NCBI GenBank assembly: GCA_020445165.1
Contig: JAGRHE010000158.1
Location: forward strand, 1-6,418
DNA length: 6,418 nt
From: Gammaproteobacteria bacterium
Lineage (GTDB): Bacteria > Pseudomonadota > Gammaproteobacteria > Chromatiales > Sedimenticolaceae
Direction of reading: 5' to 3'
Position 1 is the stretch's first letter. Every line of letters begins with the position of its first letter. The notes under the pieces were generated by a model, which had not been told where the DNA came from, did not search any database, and was given only the letters and a program-made list of their open reading frames with translations. Shown here piece after piece: positions 1-6,359 of the stretch. The position numbers and the translations under genes were made by a program.

Positions 1-1029
1 CGGCTCGCGGTTGTTGATACATTCTTCGAGCAGCGTTTTTTCCGGGTCGAAACTGAGCTTGCCGATTGCGTGGGGCTTGCCATCGCTAAGCGCCTTCTCG
101 AGGTGAAATCTGCCTTCCGGCCCCCGAACCAGTACCCCTATCCAGTCGACCGGAATCAGTGAGGGCAGGGACCTGGCCAGCGTTTGCAGGGTGCTTTCTA
201 GATCGGCGCCCTGTTCCAGCCCGGTCAGCAGGCGTCGCAGTGCGTCCAGGCGATCACTGAGTTGGTTGAACGAGAGGACCAACGACCCGATTTCGTTGTT
301 GTGTTGGATTGCAACGCGATGGCTGAAGTCACCGTTCGCCACCTGACGGAACCCCTGGACGGCTCCCGATAAGGGTCTCAGGACGCGGCGGTAGAACCAG
401 AGCATGGTCAATACCGCAACCAGCAGGGCCAGCCCCAGCAACAGCCGGTGCACGCCGTTGGCACGTTCAGCGCGCCGTTTGACATCGTTGCGCAACGTGG
501 CGAACAGCCTTTCACTGGCTTGCTGCAGGATGGAATTGTGTTCAGTGATCCATTCGGCAGCCCATTCCAGGCGCGGCTCGGCCGGGTCCGGCCCGATGCG
601 TTCATCGAGCTTGTTTACGAAACGTCGCCATTCCGCCGCGAGCTCTCTTGCGACAGTCTGGGAAGGCGGCGCCAGCCGTGGCGGCATCGCCATCGGCCCC
701 TCGTCCAGCACCGCTGCGAACCGGTTGTCGGAAAAGGCATTGATCAGCTGCGCCAGTTCGTCCCGTGTCTTCTGCAGATCGACGAAATACAGCCGCAGGT
801 CGCGGTAGTAGCTGGGGTAGTCGCGCGGCGCATTCTCCTGGTAGCGCATTGCCTGAACCGTCAGGTGCTGCTGATTGAACTGCAGTCTGCCGGCCAGGCG
901 CACCAGTACGTCATCGCTGTGCTGAAGATCGATGACATGCAGGGAATACAGCGTGGCACTGGCGAACAGCAGGGTGAGCAGGGTGATCGCAAAGGCGATC
1001 TGGAACTTGAGCGTCGCGAAAAATTTCAC
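1..1029 (-). CDS. Membrane sensor protein, N-terminal part (PilJ/NarX-like sensor region, HAMP, start of GAF-like domain); output domain outside window
   Basis: The frame is open from a GTG at 1029-1027 to the window edge, giving 343 residues without a stop; an in-frame TAA lies upstream at 1062-1060. The GTG start is chosen because the first in-frame ATG (codon 61) would delete the first membrane helix. No good Shine-Dalgarno is visible. Seen in the translation: a hydrophobic helix at about residues 9-28, a long charged helical stretch at 29-190, and a second hydrophobic helix at about 195-213. A HAMP domain follows at about 214-266, with Pro219, Glu246-Ile247-Gly248 and Phe254-Asn255 at the expected places. 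A GAF-like segment begins near 268 and is cut off. Residues 45-63 (LAGRLQFNQQHLTVQAMRY) resemble the conserved helix of PilJ_N and NarX-type periplasmic four-helix sensors. The protein is therefore an inner-membrane receptor with a periplasmic sensor. The output could be a histidine kinase or a GGDEF/EAL enzyme; the family cannot be settled here. It is divergent from prmB. Confidence 0.85.
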   Translation of the reverse strand, partial: MKFFATLKFQIAFAITLLTLLFASATLYSLHVIDLQHSDDVLVRLAGRLQFNQQHLTVQAMRYQENAPRDYPSYYRDLRLYFVDLQKTRDELAQLINAFSDNRFAAVLDEGPMAMPPRLAPPSQTVARELAAEWRRFVNKLDERIGPDPAEPRLEWAAEWITEHNSILQQASERLFATLRNDVKRRAERANGVHRLLLGLALLVAVLTMLWFYRRVLRPLSGAVQGFRQVANGDFSHRVAIQHNNEIGSLVLSFNQLSDRLDALRRLLTGLEQGADLESTLQTLARSLPSLIPVDWIGVLVRGPEGRFHLEKALSDGKPHAIGKLSFDPEKTLLEECINNREP

Positions 1030-1075
1030 CGATGCGTCAGCCGGGTGCAGGTGTTTGCCTTATATTAGCCGTTCG

Positions 1076-1102
1076 CGGCAACCGGATGCTTTCCGGTTGC
1101 CG
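1076..1102. repeat. Perfect inverted repeat (11-bp stem, 5-nt loop) in the divergent sensor/prmB gap
   Basis: The arm CGGCAACCGGA (1076-1086) is followed by the loop TGCTT and the exact reverse complement TCCGGTTGCCG (1092-1102). It lies in the 101-bp gap between the divergent sensor gene and prmB and ends 16 nt before the prmB Shine-Dalgarno (GGGGA, 1119-1123). No T-run follows on either strand, so it is not a standard intrinsic terminator. It could be an operator dyad serving both genes, or a hairpin in the prmB leader RNA. A TATATT at 1061-1066 (plus), which also reads TAATAT on the minus strand, may be a -10 element, but neither strand shows a good -35. Confidence 0.6.
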
Positions 1103-1130
1103 ACATTGCGATCACGATGGGGACTCTTCC

Positions 1131-2054
1131 ATGCAGCGACCGGATCCGGCGCAATTGAGCACACTGCGTGACTGGGTGCGCTGGGGCGCAAGCCGATTGA
1201 ATGAGGCCGGTGCCTTCTTCGGGCATGGTACCGATAACGCTTTCGACGAGGCTCTCAGCCTGGTTTTGCACGCAGTACACCTCGATCATGCGATGCCGGC
1301 CGAATACCTGGATGCGCGGGTCACCGACGATGAAAGTGAAGCGGTTTTCGAATTATTGCGCGAGCGCATAACGCGGCGTGTCCCTGCAGCGTACCTGATC
1401 GGGGAAGCGCGCTTTGCCGGACTCGACTTCTTCGTCGACGAGAACGTCTTGATTCCACGTTCGCCGATCGCCGAACTGATCGCCGAGGAGTTTTCTCCAT
1501 GGCTCGATGCCGATCATGTGGGCAGCGTGCTCGACCTGTGCTGTGGCAGTGGTTGTATCGGGATTGCCTGTGCCTTCGCCTTCCCCCAGGCCTTGGTGGA
1601 TCTGAGCGACATCTCGCCAGCGGCGCTCGAGGTAGCGACTCGAAACGTCGAACGCCACGCCCTGGAGCATCGTGTTCGAACCCTGCATGCAGACGTCTAC
1701 GATGGCCTTGATGGTGAACGCTACGACCTGATCGTCAGTAACCCGCCCTACGTCAGTCGCGCTGAAATGGCGGCGCTGCCGCAGGAATATCGGCATGAAC
1801 CGGAGTTGGCGCTGGAGGCCGGAGAGGACGGCATGGATGTCGTCGCCCGGATTCTCGCTGGCGCTTCGGGTTACCTTCGCCCCGGAGGCATCCTGGTGGT
1901 CGAAGTCGGGGCTAGCGTCGAGCTGTTGCTGGCCCGCTACCCGGGCGTCCCTTTCCTGTGGCTCGATTTCGAGCGCGGCGGTGACGGTGTATTCCTGTTG
2001 ACCGCCGAGCAGTTGGATGAATTCCGCGATGTATTCGAAGAGAATTCGAGGTGA
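1131..2054 (+). CDS. prmB: Ribosomal protein L3 N5-glutamine methyltransferase
   Basis: PrmB transfers a methyl group from S-adenosylmethionine to the side-chain amide of a glutamine in ribosomal protein L3, in the cytoplasm during 50S assembly. The 307-residue product has the usual family length. The N-terminal substrate-binding region carries the GHGTDN motif and an EALSLVL stretch typical of PrmB rather than PrmC. VDENVLIPRSPI follows, then the SAM-binding loop VLDLCCGSGCIGIA (from residue 133) and the catalytic NPPYV (Asn204 to Val208) that holds the glutamine amide. EYRHEPELALEAGEDGMD and the C-terminal GGDGVFLLT also match the E. coli protein as I recall it. The start at 1131 is favoured over an in-frame ATG at 1032: it has GGGGA 7 nt upstream, and the extra 33 residues would cross the divergent gap and reach the start of the sensor gene. 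The gene begins the rightward block, and its 3' end overlaps the next small gene. Confidence 0.96.
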   Translation: MQRPDPAQLSTLRDWVRWGASRLNEAGAFFGHGTDNAFDEALSLVLHAVHLDHAMPAEYLDARVTDDESEAVFELLRERITRRVPAAYLIGEARFAGLDFFVDENVLIPRSPIAELIAEEFSPWLDADHVGSVLDLCCGSGCIGIACAFAFPQALVDLSDISPAALEVATRNVERHALEHRVRTLHADVYDGLDGERYDLIVSNPPYVSRAEMAALPQEYRHEPELALEAGEDGMDVVARILAGASGYLRPGGILVVEVGASVELLLARYPGVPFLWLDFERGGDGVFLLTAEQLDEFRDVFEENSR

Positions 2055-2358
2055 ACCTGCCCAGCGTGGGCACGTGGAATGGGCCAGGCAGGCTATGTTC
2101 GGGGTGGCTGAACCGAAAGATTGCCTGCGTTGCCAGGTCGAGGACACTGAGCGGTTTTCCGGTTACTTGCATCCGCTCGAGGAGAGCGTCAGCCAGATTC
2201 ACGACGCCATGCTGGACGGAACCCACGGGTTCGACCGGGAGGACCTGCAATTCATTGAGGTCGTGCGACGATGCGGACGCCAGATTCCGTTTCGCGGACT
2301 TCTCGAACAGATAAATCAACCGCATCGCAGGGGCTGGAGGTTGCGGACAGGGGGCTGA
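2029..2358 (+). CDS. Hypothetical small protein overlapping the 3' end of prmB
   Basis: I do not recognise this protein. The frame runs to TGA at 2356-2358. The choice of frame rests on composition: by my rough count third positions are about 70% G+C and second positions about 44%, the pattern of a real gene in this genome. The competing plus frame, beginning with GTG at 2051, is rich in Arg, Ser and Thr like an out-of-frame shadow. The start is uncertain. ATG 2029 (109 aa) has GGATGA 8 nt upstream and overlaps prmB by 26 nt. Alternatives are ATG 2017, GTG 2074 and ATG 2095. The product is soluble and charged, with no membrane helix or signal peptide. It has a CLRC pair and a later single Cys. 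Its acidic middle (HPLEESVSQIHDAML) looks helical and its C-terminus is Arg-rich. It is probably translated from the prmB message. It ends 8 nt before the FNR-type box of hemN. Confidence 0.55.
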   Translation: MYSKRIRGEPAQRGHVEWARQAMFGVAEPKDCLRCQVEDTERFSGYLHPLEESVSQIHDAMLDGTHGFDREDLQFIEVVRRCGRQIPFRGLLEQINQPHRRGWRLRTGG

Positions 2359-2366
2359 CAGCCTTT

Positions 2367-2380
2367 TTGACGTAAATCAG
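2367..2380 (+). promoter_or_regulatory. FNR/Anr-type binding site upstream of hemN
   Basis: The sequence TTGAC-GTAA-ATCAG matches the FNR/Anr consensus TTGAT-N4-ATCAA at 8 of 10 half-site positions. The TTGAC...ATCAG form is the variant I associate with Anr sites in pseudomonads. Its centre (2373.5) is 41.5 bp upstream of the start point predicted from the -10 element at 2403-2408, which is the class II activator position. hemN is a well-known anaerobically induced target of this regulator family. The site predicts activation of hemN when oxygen is low, by a regulator encoded outside the window. Confidence 0.8.
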
Positions 2381-2402
2381 GTGTGTGCGGGGCTTGGGGC
2401 TC

Positions 2403-2408
2403 TAGAAT
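2403..2408 (+). promoter_or_regulatory. Probable -10 element of the hemN promoter
   Basis: TAGAAT matches TATAAT at five of six positions and lies 22 bp after the FNR/Anr box, as expected for an activator replacing a -35 element. Transcription would start near 2415, one base before the preferred hemN ATG at 2416. This implies a leaderless or almost leaderless message, unless the real start point lies further upstream. Confidence 0.6.
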
Positions 2409-2415
2409 GCCAGCT

Positions 2416-3801
2416 ATGCAACAGACACTTGTATTCGATCAGCAGCTGATCGGTCGCTACGACCAGTCCGGGCCACGCTATACCTCGTATCCGACCGCGG
2501 TCCAGTTCCACGATGGCTTCGGGGTGGACGAATACCGCACGGCGGCGCGCGACAGCAATGCCTCCGGGCGGCCGCTGTCGCTGTATTTCCACATCCCGTT
2601 CTGTGACACGGTCTGCTACTACTGCGCGTGCAACAAGGTGGTGACCAAGGACCGGAGCAGGGCGCGGCCCTACCTCGACCGTCTGTACCGCGAGATTGCG
2701 ATGCAGGGTGAGTTGTTCGATGCCAACCGGCCGGTCGAGCAGTTGCATTGGGGCGGCGGCACGCCGACGTTCATCAGCGCCGATGAAATGCGCGAATTGA
2801 TGATGATGACGGGTCGGCATTTCCAATTGCTGGACGACGACAGCGGTGAGTACTCGATCGAGATCGATCCGCGTGAGGTCACCGAGGCCACGATCGGCCT
2901 GTTGCGTGAGATCGGGTTCAACCGCATGAGCCTCGGTCTGCAGGACCTCGACGAGCGCGTGCAGAAAGCGGTAAACCGCATCCAGTCGGCGGAGCAGACA
3001 TTCGATGCGCTCCGTGCGGCTCGCAGCGAGGGCTTCCGCTCGGTGAGCATGGACCTGATCTACGGCCTGCCGTTGCAGACGCCGGACTCATTCCTGCGCA
3101 CGCTGGATCGTGTGCTCGATGCGCAGCCGGATCGGTTGTCGGTGTTCAACTATGCGCATCTGCCGGAGCGATTCAAGCCGCAGCGCCGGATCAACGAGCA
3201 CGAACTTCCCAGTCCGGACCAGAAGCTCGAGATTCTCCAGCGGATGGGACGGCACCTTTCCGATGCGGGTTATGTCTACATCGGCATGGATCATTTTGCA
3301 CGTCCAGATGATGAACTGGCCGTCGCGCAGCGCGAAGGCCACCTGTATCGCAACTTTCAAGGCTATTCGACGCATGCCGATTGCGACCTGGTGGCGATGG
3401 GCGTGACGTCGATCGGGATGGTGGGTGACACCTACTCGCAGAATGTCCGAACGATCGATGAGTACTATGCGCGCATCGATTCAGACAGCTTGCCGGTGTT
3501 TCGTGGGATTGCACTGTCGCCTGATGACCTGTTGCGGCGCGATGTCATCACCCGACTCATCTGCAATTTCACGCTCGATACCGAGGCGGTTGGATCACGG
3601 TGGGATATCGACTTTGCGCGCTATTTCGCGAATGAGCTGCAACAGCTGCGGGTGATGGCTGACGACGGCCTGGTCGAAGTCTCGGGCAAGCGCATCGACG
3701 TACTGCCTCCCGGACGGCTGCTGATCCGCAACATCTGCATGGTGTTCGACCGTTACCTGGGTGCCGAGAACCACGGCGGGCGTTACTCGAAAGTCATCTG
3801 A
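2416..3801 (+). CDS. hemN: Oxygen-independent coproporphyrinogen III dehydrogenase (radical SAM)
   Basis: HemN oxidatively decarboxylates two propionates of coproporphyrinogen III to give protoporphyrinogen IX in haem biosynthesis, using a 4Fe-4S cluster and SAM instead of oxygen. It is cytoplasmic. The 461-residue product is close to the E. coli length (457). Visible landmarks: SGPRYTSYPTA near residue 18, Tyr57, the cluster motif Cys63-X3-Cys67-X2-Cys70 with a fourth Cys72, the SAM-contacting GGGTP at 113-117, SVFNYAHLP, the invariant GMDHFARPDDELAVAQREG block, and the C-terminal GRLLIRNICMVFDRYL. These features separate true HemN from HemW-like paralogues. ATG 2416 best matches the E. coli N-terminus. 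ATG 2407, three codons upstream, has GGGG at 2396-2399 at better spacing and would give 464 residues. The gene appears to have its own FNR/Anr-controlled promoter. I see no convincing intrinsic terminator after it. Confidence 0.97.
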   Translation: MQQTLVFDQQLIGRYDQSGPRYTSYPTAVQFHDGFGVDEYRTAARDSNASGRPLSLYFHIPFCDTVCYYCACNKVVTKDRSRARPYLDRLYREIAMQGELFDANRPVEQLHWGGGTPTFISADEMRELMMMTGRHFQLLDDDSGEYSIEIDPREVTEATIGLLREIGFNRMSLGLQDLDERVQKAVNRIQSAEQTFDALRAARSEGFRSVSMDLIYGLPLQTPDSFLRTLDRVLDAQPDRLSVFNYAHLPERFKPQRRINEHELPSPDQKLEILQRMGRHLSDAGYVYIGMDHFARPDDELAVAQREGHLYRNFQGYSTHADCDLVAMGVTSIGMVGDTYSQNVRTIDEYYARIDSDSLPVFRGIALSPDDLLRRDVITRLICNFTLDTEAVGSRWDIDFARYFANELQQLRVMADDGLVEVSGKRIDVLPPGRLLIRNICMVFDRYLGAENHGGRYSKVI

Positions 3802-4019
3802 CGCAGACGTCCGGGCAGAGGATTCGGTCGCTGAATGGCACGGTTACCCGTGGTTGTCTACCGGATGGCGCGGGGGCCTGGATGCGCCGGCGTCGGTCGC
3901 AACAACCGCTGTGCCCAGATTGTGGCCGTCGCTCATCCTGGTCAGTCGTCGCGATTTTCCAATTAAAACAATAGCTAAGAGAAATTTTCTCAGGTTGCGA
4001 TCCGGCTGGCAACGAGTGT
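3802..4019. other. Non-coding gap between hemN and the tRNA-Leu promoter
   Basis: I find no supportable gene here on either strand. The left part is GC-rich and holds a weak hairpin (CACGG 3839-3843 with CCGTG 3848-3852, TTAC loop) without a T-run, so at best it is a poor hemN terminator. From about 3953 to 3991 the DNA turns AT-rich and includes the near-palindrome GAGAAATTTTCTC (3979-3991). This tract is about 65-100 bp upstream of the predicted tRNA start point. That could suit an upstream activating or curvature element, but I could not fit a Fis consensus to it. Confidence 0.6.
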
Positions 4020-4054
4020 TTTTTGGTCTGCGCCAGACTTGGTATAATGCGCGA
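4020..4054 (+). promoter_or_regulatory. Promoter of tRNA-Leu, extended -10 with GC-rich discriminator
   Basis: A perfect TATAAT at 4043-4048 is preceded by TGG, giving an extended -10. The -35 region is poor: TTTTTG at 4020-4025 with 17-bp spacing is the best fit. The bases after the -10 are GCGCGA (4049-4054), a GC-rich discriminator of the kind found at stable-RNA promoters under stringent (ppGpp) control. Predicted start is near 4055, about 14 nt before the mature tRNA. The spacer contains the perfect dyad GTCTG-CGC-CAGAC (4026-4038). Confidence 0.8.
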
Positions 4055-4068
4055 TTCGCAACGGTAAG

Positions 4069-4153
4069 GCGAAAGTGGCGGAACTGGTAGACGCGCTGGA
4101 TTTAGGTTCCAGTGGGGTAACCCGTGAGAGTTCGAGTCTCTCCTTTCGCACCA
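4069..4153 (+). tRNA. tRNA-Leu (anticodon UAG)
   Basis: An 85-nt class II tRNA folds completely. The acceptor stem GCGAAAG (4069-4075) pairs with CTTTCGC (4143-4149), followed by discriminator A4150 and an encoded CCA (4151-4153). The anticodon stem is CTGGA/TCCAG (4096-4100 and 4108-4112) around the loop TTTAGGT, giving anticodon TAG at 4103-4105. The long variable arm has TGGGG paired with CCCGT-side bases. The T arm is GAGAG-TTCGAGT-CTCTC (4126-4142). The A discriminator, long variable arm and UAG anticodon identify a leucine tRNA reading CUN codons, the counterpart of E. coli leuW. The gene lies 96 bp before tig, with no clear terminator between them. Confidence 0.97.
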
Positions 4154-4236
4154 CGCGGTCGTGATCCCCGTTTGGCGGATTCGCACAGTGAACATCACAC
4201 CAAAAAATTGAGACATAACGGGCAGTTGATGCTGCC

Positions 4237-4242
4237 GGAGAG
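4237..4242 (+). promoter_or_regulatory. Ribosome binding site of tig
   Basis: GGAGAG lies 7 nt before the ATG at 4250. It decides the start, because the same frame is open back to an ATG at 4124 inside the tRNA gene. Confidence 0.85.
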
Positions 4243-4249
4243 TATTGGA

Positions 4250-5548
4250 ATGCAAGTTTCTGTTGAGTCGGGCGAAGGCCTCGAGAAGCGTTTGTTGGTT
4301 GATCTGCCGGCAGGCCGGGTGTCAGAGGCCATGGAAAAAAAGCTGCGCGAGCTGGCTCGCCACGTCCGTCTCGACGGTTTCCGACCGGGCAAGGTGCCGA
4401 TGCGCACCATTCGCCAGCGGTTCGGTGAGCAGGTCCGCCACGAGACCTACGGCAACCTGATCCAGGAGACGCTTTACGAAGCGGCCAGCCAGGAAAAGTT
4501 GATGCCTGCCGGAGAGCCCCGGGTCGAACTGCGCGATGCGGCCGAAGAGGGTGGGCTGGGTTACACCGCCACTTTCGAGATCATGCCTCAGGTCGAGGTG
4601 GCAGACCTCTCCGGTCAGTCGGTGACGCGAGTCGTGGCCGAAGTTGCCGACAGCGATGTCGATGAGATGATCGACAAGCTGCGCAAGCAGCGCACCGTGT
4701 GGAACGACGTCGATCGCGGTGCCAATGACGGCGATACCGTCCACATGGACTTCAAGGGCATGATCGACGGCGAGATTTTCGAAGGAGGCACCGCGGAAAA
4801 CGTGCCGCTGGTCCTTGGCTCCGGATCGATGATCGACGGTTTCGAGTCCGGCCTGCTCGGTGCCAAGCCGGGCGACGAGCGCACCCTCGAGGTCACCTTC
4901 CCCGAAGACTACCGCGCGTCGCACCTGGCTGGGAAGGCGGCCACCTTCGAAGTCAAGGTCCTGCGGGTCTCGGAACCCCAGCTGCCTGAAATCGACGAGG
5001 AGTTCGTCAAGGCGTTTGGCGTCGAAGACGGCACCGAAGAAGCGCTGCGAGCCGACGTGGCGAAGAACATGCGTCACGAACTCAAGCAGAAGTTGTCCAA
5101 CATCAACAAGGAAAAGGTGATGGACGCCTTGATCGCGGCGAATCCGATCGACGTGCCGAAGGCGCTGGTCAACCAGGAAGCCGAGCGCATGAAGAAGCAG
5201 ATGGTTCAAGACATGCAACAGCGCGGCCAGAGTTCGAATTTTGATCTGCCTGCCAGCGTGTTCGAAGACCAGGCGCGGCGCAGGGTGCAACTGGGACTGC
5301 TGGTGGCCGAGCTGATCGAAAAGCATGGCCTGAAAGCGGAAGAGGAAAAAGTGCGCAGCACGATTGCGGAGTTCGCCGAATCCTACGAAAACCCCCAGGA
5401 AGTCGTCGACCACTACATGCAGGATGCCAATGCCCGCAAGAGCATTGAGAACCTCGTGCTGGAAAATGCGGTAGTCGACTGGGTCATGACCCAGGTACAG
5501 GTTAGCGATGAAAATAAGGCGTTTTCAGAGGTGATGGATAACGCCTGA
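4250..5548 (+). CDS. tig: Trigger factor, ribosome-associated chaperone and peptidyl-prolyl isomerase
   Basis: Trigger factor docks on ribosomal protein L23 at the peptide exit, shields nascent chains and isomerises prolyl bonds. The product has 432 residues, the same length as I recall for E. coli. Residues 1-110 form the ribosome-binding domain, with the signature GFRPGKVP at 43-50; the loop is Phe44-Arg45-Pro46 rather than the E. coli Phe-Arg-Lys. An FKBP-type isomerase domain follows at about 150-245: GDTVHMDFKGMIDGEIFEGG, GSGSMIDGFESGLLGAKPGD with Ile195 and Phe198 in the expected places, then VTFPEDY. The remainder (ELKQKL..., IDVPKALVNQEAERMKKQM, RRRVQLGLLVAELI) is the helical C-terminal chaperone domain. 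The start at 4250 is fixed by GGAGAG upstream and by the family length. tig is followed by clpP after 72 bp. The tig-clpP-clpX order is a classic conserved cluster that couples folding with degradation. Confidence 0.98.
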   Translation: MQVSVESGEGLEKRLLVDLPAGRVSEAMEKKLRELARHVRLDGFRPGKVPMRTIRQRFGEQVRHETYGNLIQETLYEAASQEKLMPAGEPRVELRDAAEEGGLGYTATFEIMPQVEVADLSGQSVTRVVAEVADSDVDEMIDKLRKQRTVWNDVDRGANDGDTVHMDFKGMIDGEIFEGGTAENVPLVLGSGSMIDGFESGLLGAKPGDERTLEVTFPEDYRASHLAGKAATFEVKVLRVSEPQLPEIDEEFVKAFGVEDGTEEALRADVAKNMRHELKQKLSNINKEKVMDALIAANPIDVPKALVNQEAERMKKQMVQDMQQRGQSSNFDLPASVFEDQARRRVQLGLLVAELIEKHGLKAEEEKVRSTIAEFAESYENPQEVVDHYMQDANARKSIENLVLENAVVDWVMTQVQVSDENKAFSEVMDNA

Positions 5549-5620
5549 CACGGCGGGCTTGCCGGGGTGCGTTTTTGCGGGTAGGTTCAAGTAACTTCAT
5601 CAACTTCCGATAAGCGATCT

Positions 5621-6253
5621 ATGAACAAACTGGACACAGTGAATCTCGGTCTCGTTCCGATGGTGGTCGAGCAGAGCGCGCGCGGCGAGCGTGCCTACGA
5701 CATCTACTCGCGGCTGCTCAAGGAGCGTGTGATTTTCTGTGTCGGCCCGGTCGAAGACCACATGGCCAACCTGATCGTTGCCCAGCTCCTGTTCCTCGAA
5801 TCTGAGAATCCGGACAAGGACATCCACCTCTACATCAACTCGCCGGGTGGTTCGGTAACGGCAGGACTCGCGATCTACGACACCATGCAGTTCATCCGGC
5901 CGCACGTCACGACCATGTGCATCGGCCAGGCCGCCAGCATGGGCGCCCTGTTGCTGGCTGGCGGTGAGAAGGGCAAGCGATATGCCCTGCCACACTCGCG
6001 GATCATGATTCATCAGCCCTTGGGCGGGTTTCAGGGTCAGGCGACAGACATCGAGATCCACGCGAAGGAAATCCTGCTGATCCGGGAGAAACTCAACAAG
6101 ATCCTGGCACATCACACCGGCCAGGATCTCTCCCGTATCGAGAACGATACCGACCGCGACAATTTCATGAGCGGCGAGCAGTCAGTCGCGTACGGTCTGA
6201 TCGATCAGGTGCTCGACAGTCGCCCGGATCAACAGGAAAAGGGCGCCAAATAG
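5621..6253 (+). CDS. clpP: ATP-dependent Clp protease proteolytic subunit
   Basis: ClpP is the serine peptidase of the ClpXP and ClpAP proteases. It forms a double-heptamer chamber that degrades substrates unfolded by the ATPase partner. The 210-residue product carries the full catalytic triad: Ser106 in GQAASMGA, His131 in MIHQP and Asp180 in TDRDNF. If a nine-residue propeptide is removed before LVPMVVEQ, these become Ser97, His122 and Asp171, exactly the mature E. coli numbering. [19 protein letters not shown], the oxyanion-hole region, is also intact. ATG 5621 is preferred to the internal ATG at 5660 because LVPMV is conserved and should follow a short propeptide. The Shine-Dalgarno is poor (only GATAAG nearby). 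No clear promoter or terminator separates it from tig, so it may be translated from the tig message. ClpX follows downstream. Confidence 0.98.
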   Translation: MNKLDTVNLGLVPMVVEQSARGERAYDIYSRLLKERVIFCVGPVEDHMANLIVAQLLFLESENPDKDIHLYINSPGGSVTAGLAIYDTMQFIRPHVTTMCIGQAASMGALLLAGGEKGKRYALPHSRIMIHQPLGGFQGQATDIEIHAKEILLIREKLNKILAHHTGQDLSRIENDTDRDNFMSGEQSVAYGLIDQVLDSRPDQQEKGAK

Positions 6254-6271
6254 CCGCACGCACAAGGTGGC

Positions 6272-6299
6272 TTGTTATCCGGGGTCTTTGAGATATTAT
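6272..6299 (+). promoter_or_regulatory. Probable sigma70-type promoter of clpX
   Basis: TTGTTA (6272-6277) and TATTAT (6294-6299) match the -35 and -10 consensus at four and five of six positions, with a 16-bp spacer. Predicted start is near 6306, leaving a leader of about 66 nt before the clpX ATG. This would let clpX be transcribed separately from tig-clpP. I see no heat-shock (sigma32) consensus here. Confidence 0.5.
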
Positions 6300-6324
6300 C
6301 GAAACATGACGATTGTGGCCGATG

Positions 6325-6359
6325 CCGTCGGATGACCGACGCGACAGTCACGCCGACGG
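6325..6359 (+). repeat. Alternative inverted repeats in the clpX leader
   Basis: CGTCGG (6326-6331) can pair with CCGACG (6336-6341) around an ATGA loop. The same left arm, extended to CCGTCGG (6325-6331), can instead pair with CCGACGG (6353-6359). The second pairing takes in the first bases of the G-run (6358-6362) that precedes the clpX ATG. The two foldings exclude each other. Confidence 0.45.

Noticed and set aside
448..1068. Plus-strand frame of 206 codons at the left of the window
   Set aside because: It is antisense to the sensor gene, whose minus-strand translation shows two membrane helices and a HAMP domain.
1353..2147. Open frame of 264 codons on the minus strand
   Set aside because: It is antisense to prmB, with no recognisable domain and no sensible upstream signal.
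2051..2314. GTG-initiated frame directly overlapping the prmB stop
   Set aside because: It is tempting because of the 4-bp overlap. However, its Arg/Ser/Thr-rich product looks like an out-of-frame shadow, and codon-position composition favours the neighbouring frame.
4026..4038. Hairpin next to a T-run as a terminator for hemN
   Set aside because: The T-run precedes the stem on the plus strand and becomes an A-run after it on the minus strand. The stem also lies inside the tRNA promoter.
3794..4255. Minus-strand frame of 153 codons crossing the tRNA gene
   Set aside because: Its translation includes RRDSNSHGLPHW, the well-known artefact of reading a leucine tRNA gene backwards. The rest is non-coding gap.
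4322..5413. Long open frame (363 codons) on the minus strand
   Set aside because: It lies wholly antisense to tig, which is certain by homology. Its long His/Leu/Val-rich translation is typical of the mirrored frame of a GC-rich gene.
5551..5576. Possible terminator between tig and clpP
   Set aside because: The CGGC/GCCG stem has only 4 bp with a 6-nt loop, and the T-run begins 7 nt after it. This is too weak for an intrinsic terminator.
5586..5614. Possible clpP promoter (TTCAAG, 17 bp, GATAAG)
   Set aside because: Both boxes match consensus poorly, and the start point would fall on the ATG itself. Not supportable.
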